Source: an uncultured Chlorobiaceae bacterium
GTDB lineage: Bacteria > Bacteroidota > Chlorobiia > Chlorobiales > Chlorobiaceae
NCBI GenBank assembly: GCA_903838095.1
Contig: CAILXE010000089.1
Coordinates: 1 to 5,392 of the forward strand
Direction of reading: 5' to 3'
DNA: 5,392 nucleotides
Position 1 is the stretch's first letter. The number at the start of each line of letters is the position of its first letter. This document shows positions 1-5,392 of the stretch, one piece after another. The notes below the pieces were generated by a model. That model had not been told where the DNA came from, did no database searches, and saw only the letters and a list, made by a program, of their open reading frames with translations. The position numbers and the translations under genes are program-made.

Positions 1-2525
1 AGTTTATTGCCACAGCGTATACACTTGGTATTCCACACCCTCCCGGAGCGCCCCTTTTTTTACTGCTTGGGCGACTTTTTTCCATAATCCCTTTGTTCAG
101 TGATATTGGTGCACGAGTGAACCTTATCAGCACTCTCGCAAGCGCTGCGACCATTATGCTGACCTACCTGATTACGGTACGGTTGATCATTCTCTACCGA
201 AAGAGTGATCCAGACCTCTGGAGTTTTGCCGAAAAGGTAGCGGCTTATGGGGGCGCTGTTATAGGGGCGCTTGCTCTTGCATTGTCTGACAGTTTCTGGT
301 TCAACGCCGTTGAAGCTGAGGTGTATGCGCTCTCATCACTTTTTACTGCGGTGGTTTTCTGGCTTATTCTCTGCTGGTATGAAGAGGAGCCAAAGCAGGG
401 CCATGAGCGTCTCCTGCTGCTGGTCATGTATATTATAGGGCTTTCGATCGGAGTGCATCTGCTCAGTTTGCTTGCCGTTTTTGCCATAGCGCTGGTTTAC
501 TACTTTAAAAAATACAAGGTTACTGTAAAGTCTTTTGCACTCCTTGCCCTGGTTTCCTCGGGCTTATTTTTTCTCATCTATGTTGTTATTATAAAAGGCC
601 TTCCGCTATTACTGCAAATGACCTCATGGTGGGGATTTTTCCTCTTTCTTGTTTTGCTGGTTTATGGTACCTGGTATTCGCACAAACACCGGATGGTACG
701 TCTGAATACCCTGTTGCTGTCACTTTTTCTTATTATTATCGGTTATACATCTTATGGCATGATCTCAGTGAGGGCGCAGGCCGGACCACCGATCAACGAA
801 AATAATCCATCATCATCCGGGGAGTTTGTTTCTTATCTCAATCGTGACCAGTACGGAGATATGCCGCTTTGGCCAAGGCGCTGGTCACCAGAGCCGGTGC
901 ATCAGTATTTCTATCAGCAGTATTCGAGTGATCTGGACTTTTTTCTGACCTATCAGATGCGGAAGATGTACTTCCGTTATTTTGGCTGGCAATTCATAGG
1001 TCGTGAGCATGATATGGAGGGAGCCGGTGTTGACTGGTCTGTGCTGTGGGGCATTCCTTTTCTTGTTGGAATGGTTGGAGCAGTGACTCATTTCAGACGT
1101 CAGTGGAAGATGGGGCTTGTGGTGACCGCGCTGTTTGTTCTGACTGGTGCAGCGCTGGTTATCTATCTTAATCAGACTGAACCTCAACCGAGAGAGCGGG
1201 ATTACAGTTATGTAGGCAGTTTTTTTGCTTTTGCACTCTGGATAGGCATAGGGATTGAAAGCATCTGGCAGTGGCTGGGAGTGCGGTTCAAGAGGGCCCC
1301 TCTGCTTGTTGCCGTGCTGACGGTAGTTACTGGTTTATTCCTGATTGATGGCCGGATGTTGCAGGCAAACTATCGTGTACACGACCGTTCGGGCAACTAT
1401 GTCCCATGGGACTGGGCCTGGAATATGCTCCAGAGCTGTGAAAAAGATGCCATTCTTTTTACCAATGGAGATAACGACACCTTTCCCTTGTGGTACTTGC
1501 AGGAGGTCGCCCGTATCAGGACTGATGTGCGTGTTGTCAATCTGAGTCTTGCCAATACCGGCTGGTATCTTGATCAGTTGAAAAACACCACTCCGCGAGG
1601 CGCAAAACCAGTTGCATTTGGTTTAAGTGACGGGGAGATATCCGGTATTACTTATATGCCGATTGATTCGGTGGATGCTGTTCTGCCATCAATGATGGCA
1701 AAGCGGGAACTGTTGCACGAGTCTCAAATGCATGGACTTTCGTTACCAGCCGAGCCGGCCGATACGATGACCTGGTTGTTGAAGCCCGGATTAACGTTTG
1801 ATGGTCAGGGGTATCTTCGTCCACAGGATATTGCTGTTTATGAAATTCTGATGAATAATTTTTCAGGTCGTCCAATCTATTTTGCTCTGACAGTTGATCC
1901 CGAAAGCATGATCGGTCTTGAAAACTATCTGCGCCTTGACGGCCTGGCCTACAAGGTTGTTCCGCTGAAAAGCGACGATCCTATGAGTTTTGTCGATCCG
2001 GCACTTCTCTACAGAAATCTTGTTCAGCGCTACCGATACAGAAATCTCAATAATGCTCACGTCACTCTTGAAGAGACATCACGAAGGCTTTGTGGCAACT
2101 ATAACCCGCTTTTTGTCCGTCTTGCCCTTGGTTTGGCGGCCAAGCCGGATGAATTTCTTCCAATACGTGATGAATCGGGTGATGAGCGTCGTGTGCGACG
2201 AGGAACCCTTGCGCTTCAGGTGCTTGATACGTCCGCACGGCTTTTGCCCCTTGCGCAGTATCCCATGAATCCTGAACTTGCAGGCTCTGTTGTTGCTCTT
2301 TATGTTCGGCTTGGTGAAAAGCAGAAAAGCTCTGCGTATATTACTTATCTTGAAAAACTGGGCAGTCACTCCACGCCAGGCTCCGATCCTCAACTGTATT
2401 ATGTCCTCGCCAGGGCATATCAGGATGTTGGCAGAGAAAAGGATGCCAGACAGATTATTGAGATGCTGGCCAAAGAGCTGAATCAGCCCAAACTAATTGA
2501 GAAGTTTGAAACCACGAAGGAATAA
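1..2525 (+). CDS. DUF2723 / TMEM260-like membrane glycosyltransferase (5' end outside window)
   Basis: The frame is open to the left edge (first whole codon at 3), so the gene starts upstream; 840 residues are visible. The first visible residues contain [11 protein letters not shown], a hallmark of DUF2723 (TMEM260-like, GT-C fold) proteins, followed by [13 protein letters not shown] around visible residues 98-110. About 11-12 hydrophobic segments fill roughly residues 10-430, interrupted by a hydrophilic loop near 260-345. A soluble, probably periplasmic C-terminal part carries [19 protein letters not shown] and [21 protein letters not shown], typical of the Bacteroidota/Chlorobiota versions. 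The last ~80 residues look like TPR-type helical pairs ([33 protein letters not shown]). Animal TMEM260 is a protein O-mannosyltransferase; bacterial members presumably transfer sugar from a lipid carrier to a periplasmic acceptor, but donor and acceptor are unknown here. It lies five bases before lpxA, so the two are probably co-transcribed. The family call is firm; the substrate is open. Confidence 0.9.
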   Translation, partial: FIATAYTLGIPHPPGAPLFLLLGRLFSIIPLFSDIGARVNLISTLASAATIMLTYLITVRLIILYRKSDPDLWSFAEKVAAYGGAVIGALALALSDSFWFNAVEAEVYALSSLFTAVVFWLILCWYEEEPKQGHERLLLLVMYIIGLSIGVHLLSLLAVFAIALVYYFKKYKVTVKSFALLALVSSGLFFLIYVVIIKGLPLLLQMTSWWGFFLFLVLLVYGTWYSHKHRMVRLNTLLLSLFLIIIGYTSYGMISVRAQAGPPINENNPSSSGEFVSYLNRDQYGDMPLWPRRWSPEPVHQYFYQQYSSDLDFFLTYQMRKMYFRYFGWQFIGREHDMEGAGVDWSVLWGIPFLVGMVGAVTHFRRQWKMGLVVTALFVLTGAALVIYLNQTEPQPRERDYSYVGSFFAFALWIGIGIESIWQWLGVRFKRAPLLVAVLTVVTGLFLIDGRMLQANYRVHDRSGNYVPWDWAWNMLQSCEKDAILFTNGDNDTFPLWYLQEVARIRTDVRVVNLSLANTGWYLDQLKNTTPRGAKPVAFGLSDGEISGITYMPIDSVDAVLPSMMAKRELLHESQMHGLSLPAEPADTMTWLLKPGLTFDGQGYLRPQDIAVYEILMNNFSGRPIYFALTVDPESMIGLENYLRLDGLAYKVVPLKSDDPMSFVDPALLYRNLVQRYRYRNLNNAHVTLEETSRRLCGNYNPLFVRLALGLAAKPDEFLPIRDESGDERRVRRGTLALQVLDTSARLLPLAQYPMNPELAGSVVALYVRLGEKQKSSAYITYLEKLGSHSTPGSDPQLYYVLARAYQDVGREKDARQIIEMLAKELNQPKLIEKFETTKE

Positions 2526-2530
2526 CCATT

Positions 2531-3232
2531 ATGCAGAGCACAATTCATCCTACAGCCATTATTGCACCGGGCGTTGTTCTTGGAGATGGTGTTGTTATAG
2601 GGCCTTACACGGTCATTGAGGACGATGTTGAAATCGGTGCCGGCACCACAATAAGGTCACATGTACTCATTGCATCAGGTGCGAGGATCGGCAGTGACTG
2701 CAGGATTCATTCCGGCGCGGTGCTGGCTACTGAACCTCAGGATCTCAAATTTGCCGGAGAAAAAACATATCTTTATATCGGTGACAGGACGGTCATCAGG
2801 GAGTGTGTCACGCTGAACAGAGGGACAAAAGCAAGCGGTAAAACCGTCGTTGGTTCTGATAATCTTATTATGGCCTACGTCCATGCCGGGCATGATTGCG
2901 TCATCGGTAATCACGTTGTTATTGCAAATTCAGTTCAATTCGGCGGTCATTGTGAGGTTGGAGATTATGCTGTTATCGGAGGGCTGACCGGTGTCCATCA
3001 ATTTGTCCGAATTGGTCGATTTGCCATGGTTGGGGGAATTGCAAGGGCAGGACTTGATGTGCCACCCTTTGTTATGGCAGGAGGGCATGATTCTTTTCGC
3101 TATGAGGGTCTTAACACCATTGGCTTGAAGCGTCGCGGTTTCTCTTCTGCCAGGATAACACACTTATTAAAGATGCCTACAGGGTTATTTTTCAGTCTGG
3201 ACTTCTTCTTGCCAATGCTCTTGAAAAGGTGA
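2531..3232 (+). CDS. lpxA: LpxA, UDP-N-acetylglucosamine O-acyltransferase, C-terminus lost by frameshift
   Basis: LpxA transfers a 3-hydroxyacyl chain from acyl-ACP to the 3-OH of UDP-GlcNAc (or its 3-amino analogue), the first lipid A step, in the cytoplasm as a trimer. Residues 2-60 and 105-185 show left-handed beta-helix hexapeptide repeats. Family landmarks are PQDLKFAGE (69-77), AYVHAGHDC (115-123) with H121 matching catalytic His125 of E. coli, VHQF with H156, MVGG with G169 matching E. coli Gly173 (small residue, compatible with a longer acyl chain), and GLKRRGFS (198-205). AAGGA lies nine bases before the ATG, inside the end of the preceding gene. After about residue 213 this frame becomes unrelated sequence ([12 protein letters not shown]...) and stops at 233 residues, short of the usual 255-265. 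The true C-terminus is in the next frame down to 3330. The product as written lacks the helical C-terminal domain used for trimer packing and ACP contact, so it is probably inactive unless the shift is an artefact. Confidence 0.9.
   Translation: MQSTIHPTAIIAPGVVLGDGVVIGPYTVIEDDVEIGAGTTIRSHVLIASGARIGSDCRIHSGAVLATEPQDLKFAGEKTYLYIGDRTVIRECVTLNRGTKASGKTVVGSDNLIMAYVHAGHDCVIGNHVVIANSVQFGGHCEVGDYAVIGGLTGVHQFVRIGRFAMVGGIARAGLDVPPFVMAGGHDSFRYEGLNTIGLKRRGFSSARITHLLKMPTGLFFSLDFFLPMLLKR
3158..3172 (+). other. Site of the one-base loss in lpxA
   Basis: The switch between the two lpxA frames must fall here. Upstream ARIT-H reads in one frame and KDAYR from 3169 reads in the frame one base back. The net change equals one missing base. 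The interval contains the dinucleotide run ACACAC (3158-3163) and an AAA run (3169-3171), both places where a base is easily lost by replication slippage or base-calling. Restoring one base in either run rebuilds an LpxA-like junction (THLIKDAYR or THLLKDAYR). Confidence 0.85.
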
Positions 3233-3330
3233 AATCAGAATTTCCGTCTGAACCGGAAATTGTTGAAATTCTTGACTTTTTGGCATCAGGCACTCATGGC
3301 AGAAAGTTTATCCGGTCGTTCAATCAATAA
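3163..3330 (+). pseudogene. lpxA: Out-of-frame C-terminal part of lpxA
   Basis: Read in the frame of base 3163 this stretch gives [22 protein letters not shown], then [20 protein letters not shown] and THGRKFIRSFNQ, ending with TAA at 3328-3330. It is the expected LpxA C-terminal alpha-helical domain; the E. coli counterpart runs ITAIRNAYKLIYRSG and ends near STRGLIR. It has no start codon or ribosome site of its own at a sensible place and continues directly from the upstream lpxA frame when one base is restored. Joined to codons 1-213 of the upstream part the protein would be about 266 residues. The segment shows no stop codons or obvious decay, so the break is recent or artificial. Confidence 0.88.
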
Positions 3331-3359
3331 GAGGATAGATGATCGTAAAGCGTAAATAG
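3331..3359 (+). other. Shine-Dalgarno plus six-codon frame (MIVKRK), possible remnant of a gene start
   Basis: Immediately after the lpxA terminal stop lies GAGGA (3331-3335), three bases later ATG (3339), then six codons and TAG (3357-3359). A ribosome site placed directly behind the previous stop is what the start of the next operon gene would look like. It could be the beginning of a gene cut off by the AT-rich segment that follows, a very short leader frame, or chance. Six residues are too few to identify anything. Confidence 0.25.
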
Positions 3360-3422
3360 TCATTTTTCAAAATTGAATGCCTTGCTCTTTGTGAGGTCCA
3401 TTGTTGTTTTAACATTTTCATC

Positions 3423-3465
3423 TCTCAGGGTTGAATTTCCCACCGCTTGCGGTGAAGTTTATTAA
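3423..3465 (+). repeat. Left copy of a diverged direct repeat
   Basis: The 13-mer TCTCAGGGTTGAA (3423-3435) recurs exactly at 4198-4210. Similarity continues with gaps: TCCCAC here against TCCAC there, then GAAGTTTATTA against GAGAGTTTCATTA. In this copy the centre is a palindrome, CACCGCTTGCGGTG. The two copies flank the orphan membrane gene. They may be ends of a decayed mobile element or copies of a genome-wide intergenic repeat. Confidence 0.55.
3441..3454. repeat. Perfect palindrome CACCGCTTGCGGTG
   Basis: A G+C-rich inverted repeat (CACCG, loop CTTG, CGGTG) in an otherwise AT-rich spacer and inside the left direct-repeat copy. It can form a five-base-pair hairpin with a four-base loop. 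It lacks a following T-run, so terminator function is doubtful; a repeat-element core or a protein-binding site are alternatives. Confidence 0.5.
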
Positions 3466-3581
3466 GCTAATCTTCTACAGTTGGGGTAGATTATTGGCTA
3501 AAAAAGCCGGTAACTCCTAAGAAAAAAATAAATTATATTAACGATACATTTTCAACAATTAATCAACGTAGGAAGGTGCAC

Positions 3582-4121
3582 ATGGATAAAACGGAATTTC
3601 TGAAAAATCAATTTCTTTCCTTGCGCGAGGAAATCGCCGAATCAAAGAAACGAGTATTTCAAACCATGGGATTTGGTTTGGTCGTTGTTCCTGGTTCGCA
3701 TTTTTTAGCTCAAGCCTATACTCTCGACACTGTTACATTGTCCTTACCTATTTTGGTTATAGTTGTTTCTCTTGTTTATTTATCAGAAAATAATGCGATA
3801 ATGCGTTGCGGTCGATATATAAAGCAGCATATTGAACCAGAGATTAACGAAACAATAGGTTGGGAACAATGGATTGAAGATAATGCTGGTATTTTTGATA
3901 CAAGGTCGGTAGATAAAAATATGTTTTACGCATTTTACCTTCTATTTTTTGTCTATTTCGCTGGTTCAGTCTTCATTGCTTGTAGGTTTGCAAAAGCAAA
4001 TTTTGATATATTTTTTACCGCTTCAATGCTTGGCGTTTACTTCGCCTTGGGTGTTTGGTTTTTAATTTTTCTTTTTAAAACTGGCTATGTTTCTCTTACT
4101 ACAAATACTAAAAAAAAATAA
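3582..4121 (+). CDS. Hypothetical four-helix membrane protein, 179 aa
   Basis: The ATG at 3582 is chosen because AGGAAGG (3570-3576) sits five bases before it; a GTG at 3576 would overlap that site. The protein has a charged amphipathic N-terminus (MDKTEFLKNQFLSLREEI...), hydrophobic segments at about 27-46, 51-68, 114-134 and 142-166, and a basic tail (NTKKK). Between helices 2 and 3 is a hydrophilic loop of about 45 residues with LSENNAIMRCGRYIKQHIEP (67-86) and GWEQWIE (93-99). This loop and the N-terminus resemble a family of uncharacterised membrane proteins scattered in distantly related bacteria; this is recalled from memory and was not searched. No enzyme motif is visible. The gene stands alone in AT-rich DNA, flanked by diverged direct repeats, which suggests acquisition by transfer. 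A membrane effector or stress role is possible but nothing in the sequence proves it. Confidence 0.8.
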   Translation: MDKTEFLKNQFLSLREEIAESKKRVFQTMGFGLVVVPGSHFLAQAYTLDTVTLSLPILVIVVSLVYLSENNAIMRCGRYIKQHIEPEINETIGWEQWIEDNAGIFDTRSVDKNMFYAFYLLFFVYFAGSVFIACRFAKANFDIFFTASMLGVYFALGVWFLIFLFKTGYVSLTTNTKKK

Positions 4122-4164
4122 ATCTGATCTTATACAATTTCAGTAGTGTCTGGTTAAGGGCATT

Positions 4165-4183
4165 TCTAAAAAGTGATTTTAGA
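4165..4183. repeat. Inverted repeat TCTAAAA-AGTGA-TTTTAGA
   Basis: Perfect seven-base arms around a five-base loop, 43 bases after the stop of the small membrane gene. The stem is almost all A/T and the sequence after it is not a T-run, so it is at best a weak terminator. An operator or an element end are alternatives. Confidence 0.4.
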
Positions 4184-4200
4184 TATAATATTTAATATCT
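4181..4200 (+). promoter_or_regulatory. TATAAT box within an AGATAT...ATATCT inverted repeat (candidate promoter)
   Basis: TATAAT (4184-4189) is a perfect -10 consensus, and AGATAT (4181-4186) and ATATCT (4195-4200) are perfect inverted arms overlapping it. No good -35 hexamer lies 16-18 bases upstream, so promoter activity is uncertain. If active, the transcript would start near 4196 and carry a leader of about 185 bases before the ROK gene. AT-rich DNA produces such boxes by chance. Confidence 0.25.
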
Positions 4201-4243
4201 CAGGGTTGAAGTGTCCACAGTTTTTTCGGGAGAGTTTCATTAT
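4198..4243 (+). repeat. Right copy of the diverged direct repeat
   Basis: Begins with the same TCTCAGGGTTGAA 13-mer as 3423-3435 and continues TCCAC (4214-4218) and GAGAGTTTCATTA (4230-4242), parallel to the left copy. The central palindrome of the left copy is absent here, replaced by AGTTTTTTCGG. The start-to-start distance between copies is 775 bases and the 179-codon membrane gene lies between them. Confidence 0.55.
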
Positions 4244-4303
4244 CGTGTGGTTCAATATTTTGACGGTTTACAGCAGGGATGCTTTGTTAGGATTTTTATT
4301 TTT

Positions 4304-4349
4304 GGCTCTAAAGTTTGAATGTGACTTGAAATTTTAGCCCTGCTTTTTT
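4304..4349 (+). terminator. Possible stem-loop with T-run upstream of the ROK gene
   Basis: GGCT (4304-4307) can pair with AGCC (4336-4339), followed inward by AAA/TTT and TTT/AAA pairs across small bulges, loop 4317-4328. Alternatively AGCAGGG (4272-4278) pairs with CCCTGCT (4338-4344) around the same region; the two foldings compete for the CC at 4338-4339. A run of six T (4344-4349) follows. The layout resembles an intrinsic terminator or a leader with two alternative structures, but the stems are weak and bulged. Confidence 0.3.
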
Positions 4350-4380
4350 ACGTTTTTCTTAATTTTTATTGTACAGAAGT

Positions 4381-5361
4381 ATGTCTCAATGGGCAATTGG
4401 TATTGATCTTGGAGGTACAGCGATTAAGGCAGGAATAGTTGAAAAAGGAGGTGCAATTTTTGCCGACAGAAGAATTCCGACAAATGCAACATCAGGGCCA
4501 AAAGGTATTACCGAACAACTTGTTGCAATTATTGTGGGTCTTTACAATGTTGGTATTACGACTCTTGACTTTAATGATTTTAACGGTGTTGGGGTAGGAG
4601 CACCAGGTGCGGTTGATGTGGACAAGGGGTTGTTAAGTTATCCAACAAACCTTCCGGGATGGACAATATTTCCTTTACGCGATGAGTTGCAGAAGTGTCT
4701 GAAAGCAAAAAGAGGACTTTCAATTCAGGTGTTTCTTGACAATGATGCTAATGTTGCTGCACTTGGTGAAGCTGTTTATGGTGCAGGTCAAGGATTTCGA
4801 GATTTTTTTATGTTGACACTTGGTACAGGTGTTGGTGGGGGGATTATATTGAACCGACAACTTTATCACGGGGTTTATGGAAATGCCGGTGAGGTGGGCC
4901 TTATGAACCTTGATTTTGATGGGACTTTTTTTCATGAGGGAAAGGGTACTCTTGAAAGTCTTGTTGGTAAAAAAGGTATTGTTGCGCTAGCACGCAAGAT
5001 GATTGACTCATCTTCTATCAGCTCTTCAATTTGTGAGTATTGTAATAACGACTATACAATGCTTTCTCCACGTCATCTTGAACAGGCAGCTTTAAATGGA
5101 GACCAGGTTGCTCTTCAACTTTGGCAAAGTATTGGCTCAATTATAGGTGTTGCTCTTGCGAATGTTACTGGATTGATGGATATCAGAAAATTTATTATTG
5201 GTGGAGGAGTATCTGCAGCAAATGGTTTTTTTATGGAATCAGTTATTGAGCAGTTTAGGCAGTCAATACTACCCACTATGCAAGAAGGGCTTGAGATCGT
5301 CCCGGCGCAGCTTGGCAATAAAGCAGGGATGTATGGCGCAGCCACATTATGCTTCGGCTAA
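4381..5361 (+). CDS. ROK-family sugar kinase (glucokinase-like) lacking the zinc motif
   Basis: ROK proteins are cytoplasmic ATP-dependent sugar kinases or repressors. There is no DNA-binding domain at the N-terminus, so this 326-residue protein is a kinase type, near the usual 300-330. Seen in order: DLGGT (9-13, phosphate binding), GVGAPGAVD (71-79), TNLPGW (89-94, a glucokinase-like substrate loop), LDNDANVAALGE (119-130) with D122 as the catalytic base, LTLGTGVGGGI (145-155), GNAGEVG (167-173), FIIGGGVS (271-278, adenosine loop) and GNKAGMYGAA (312-321). The ROK zinc site, normally GH followed by CxCGxxGCxE, is replaced by GL (L174) and FFHEGKGTLE (183-192), with E192 kept. The ATG at 4381 puts DLGGT at the usual distance; a TTG at 4369 would only add MYRS. 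No good Shine-Dalgarno precedes either start. Glucose is the best substrate guess, but another hexose or amino sugar is possible. It is more AT-rich than lpxA, except near its 3' end. Confidence 0.88.
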   Translation: MSQWAIGIDLGGTAIKAGIVEKGGAIFADRRIPTNATSGPKGITEQLVAIIVGLYNVGITTLDFNDFNGVGVGAPGAVDVDKGLLSYPTNLPGWTIFPLRDELQKCLKAKRGLSIQVFLDNDANVAALGEAVYGAGQGFRDFFMLTLGTGVGGGIILNRQLYHGVYGNAGEVGLMNLDFDGTFFHEGKGTLESLVGKKGIVALARKMIDSSSISSSICEYCNNDYTMLSPRHLEQAALNGDQVALQLWQSIGSIIGVALANVTGLMDIRKFIIGGGVSAANGFFMESVIEQFRQSILPTMQEGLEIVPAQLGNKAGMYGAATLCFG

Positions 5362-5380
5362 CCACTAAAGAGAGTTTTTA

Positions 5381-5392
5381 ATGCGTGAACAG
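5381..5392 (+). CDS. Start of a downstream gene, cut by the window edge
   Basis: ATG GCG-like start is not seen earlier; the frame here reads MREQ and runs off the window. AAAGAGAG (5367-5374) sits six bases before the ATG as a fair ribosome site, and the gap to the kinase stop is only 19 bases, so it is likely the next gene in one operon with the ROK kinase. Four residues are too few to identify the product. Confidence 0.5.

Larger units (their letters stand above)
3331..3581. other. Intergenic region between lpxA and the small membrane gene
   Basis: About 250 AT-rich bases without a credible gene beyond the six-codon frame at its left end. It holds the left copy of a diverged direct repeat (from 3423), a palindrome at 3441-3454, a short inverted repeat around 3472-3492 (CTAC and GTAG arms), and GGCT-A5-AGCC at 3496-3508. 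None is followed by a clean T-run, so no convincing terminator for the lpxA operon is seen. TATATT at 3534-3539 could be a -10 element for the following gene, but no matching -35 is evident. Confidence 0.5.
4122..4380. other. Intergenic region between the membrane gene and the ROK kinase
   Basis: About 260 AT-rich bases with no credible coding frame. From left to right it holds a hairpin at 4165-4183, a TATAAT box at 4184-4189 inside an inverted repeat (4181-4200), the right copy of the direct repeat (from 4198), and a stem-loop region followed by a T-run (4304-4349) ending about 30 bases before the kinase ATG. Together these could be an untranslated leader, a small RNA, or the decayed end of a mobile element. 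Confidence 0.45.

Noticed and set aside
93..95. TTG as the start of the DUF2723 gene
   Set aside because: The frame is open back to base 3, and those 30 upstream codons contain the family motif [11 protein letters not shown], so the real start is outside the window.
245..2393. Open frames of 65-104 codons on either strand within the DUF2723 gene
   Set aside because: They lie wholly inside a confidently coding frame, show no family features and no ribosome sites; they are shadows.
3164..3172. Programmed -1 ribosomal frameshift in lpxA
   Set aside because: The local codons CAC TTA TTA AAG do not form an X XXY YYZ slippery heptamer, no stable hairpin is seen just downstream, and LpxA is not known to be frameshift-controlled. 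Only a weak A-AAG slip is possible, so deletion or read error is preferred.
3576..3578. GTG start for the small membrane gene
   Set aside because: It overlaps the AGGAAGG ribosome site; the ATG at 3582 is at the correct spacing.
4143..4156. GTAGTGTCTGGTTAAG-like sequence as an insertion-sequence end
   Set aside because: It resembles some transposon termini, but no matching inverted end, target duplication or transposase is present in the window, so it is not called.
4369..4371. TTG start for the ROK kinase
   Set aside because: It adds only four residues, has no better ribosome site than the ATG at 4381, and ROK proteins typically begin a few residues before the IGIDLGGT motif.
3331..4380. 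CRISPR array or tRNA in the spacers
   Set aside because: Only two diverged repeat copies 775 bases apart exist, and no cloverleaf-like stems or conserved tRNA boxes were seen.
4720..5345. Minus-strand open frames inside the ROK gene
   Set aside because: They are antisense to a gene with clear motifs and their translations have no recognisable domain.

Overview
The window looks like a chromosomal segment of a Gram-negative bacterium, most probably a green sulfur bacterium (Chlorobiaceae) or a close relative. This placement is an inference from protein style and gene content: a large DUF2723/TMEM260-like membrane glycosyltransferase with the Bacteroidota/Chlorobiota-type C-terminal region, an lpxA for lipid A, and recognisable Shine-Dalgarno sequences. 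No marker gene in the window proves it. All genes are on the + strand.

Left part (1-3330): an envelope operon. A DUF2723 protein enters from the left edge already open and ends at 2525. Five bases later lpxA begins, the first acyltransferase of lipid A synthesis. The lpxA reading frame is broken near 3158-3172. The main frame gives only 233 residues, ending in about 20 unrelated residues. The missing C-terminal helical region of LpxA is plainly readable one frame over, down to a stop at 3330. Joined, the two parts give about 266 residues, a normal LpxA length. This is either a one-base deletion in a normally essential gene or a base-calling/assembly error.

Middle part (3331-4380): an AT-rich insert-like region. 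It holds one small gene (3582-4121) for a four-helix membrane protein of unknown function. On each side is a diverged direct repeat sharing the perfect 13-mer TCTCAGGGTTGAA (3423 and 4198). Several short inverted repeats lie in the same flanks. A Shine-Dalgarno-preceded six-codon frame just after lpxA may be a remnant of a disrupted downstream gene.

Right part (4381-5392): a ROK-family sugar kinase (glucokinase-like), complete, with intact ATP and catalytic motifs but with every ligand of the usual ROK zinc site replaced. Nineteen bases after it another gene begins (ATG at 5381) and runs off the window. No tRNA, rRNA, CRISPR array or intact transposase was seen.

The two ends of the window are ordinary envelope and sugar-metabolism genes. 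The observations most worth follow-up are the lpxA frameshift, the repeat-flanked orphan membrane gene, and the zinc-less ROK kinase.
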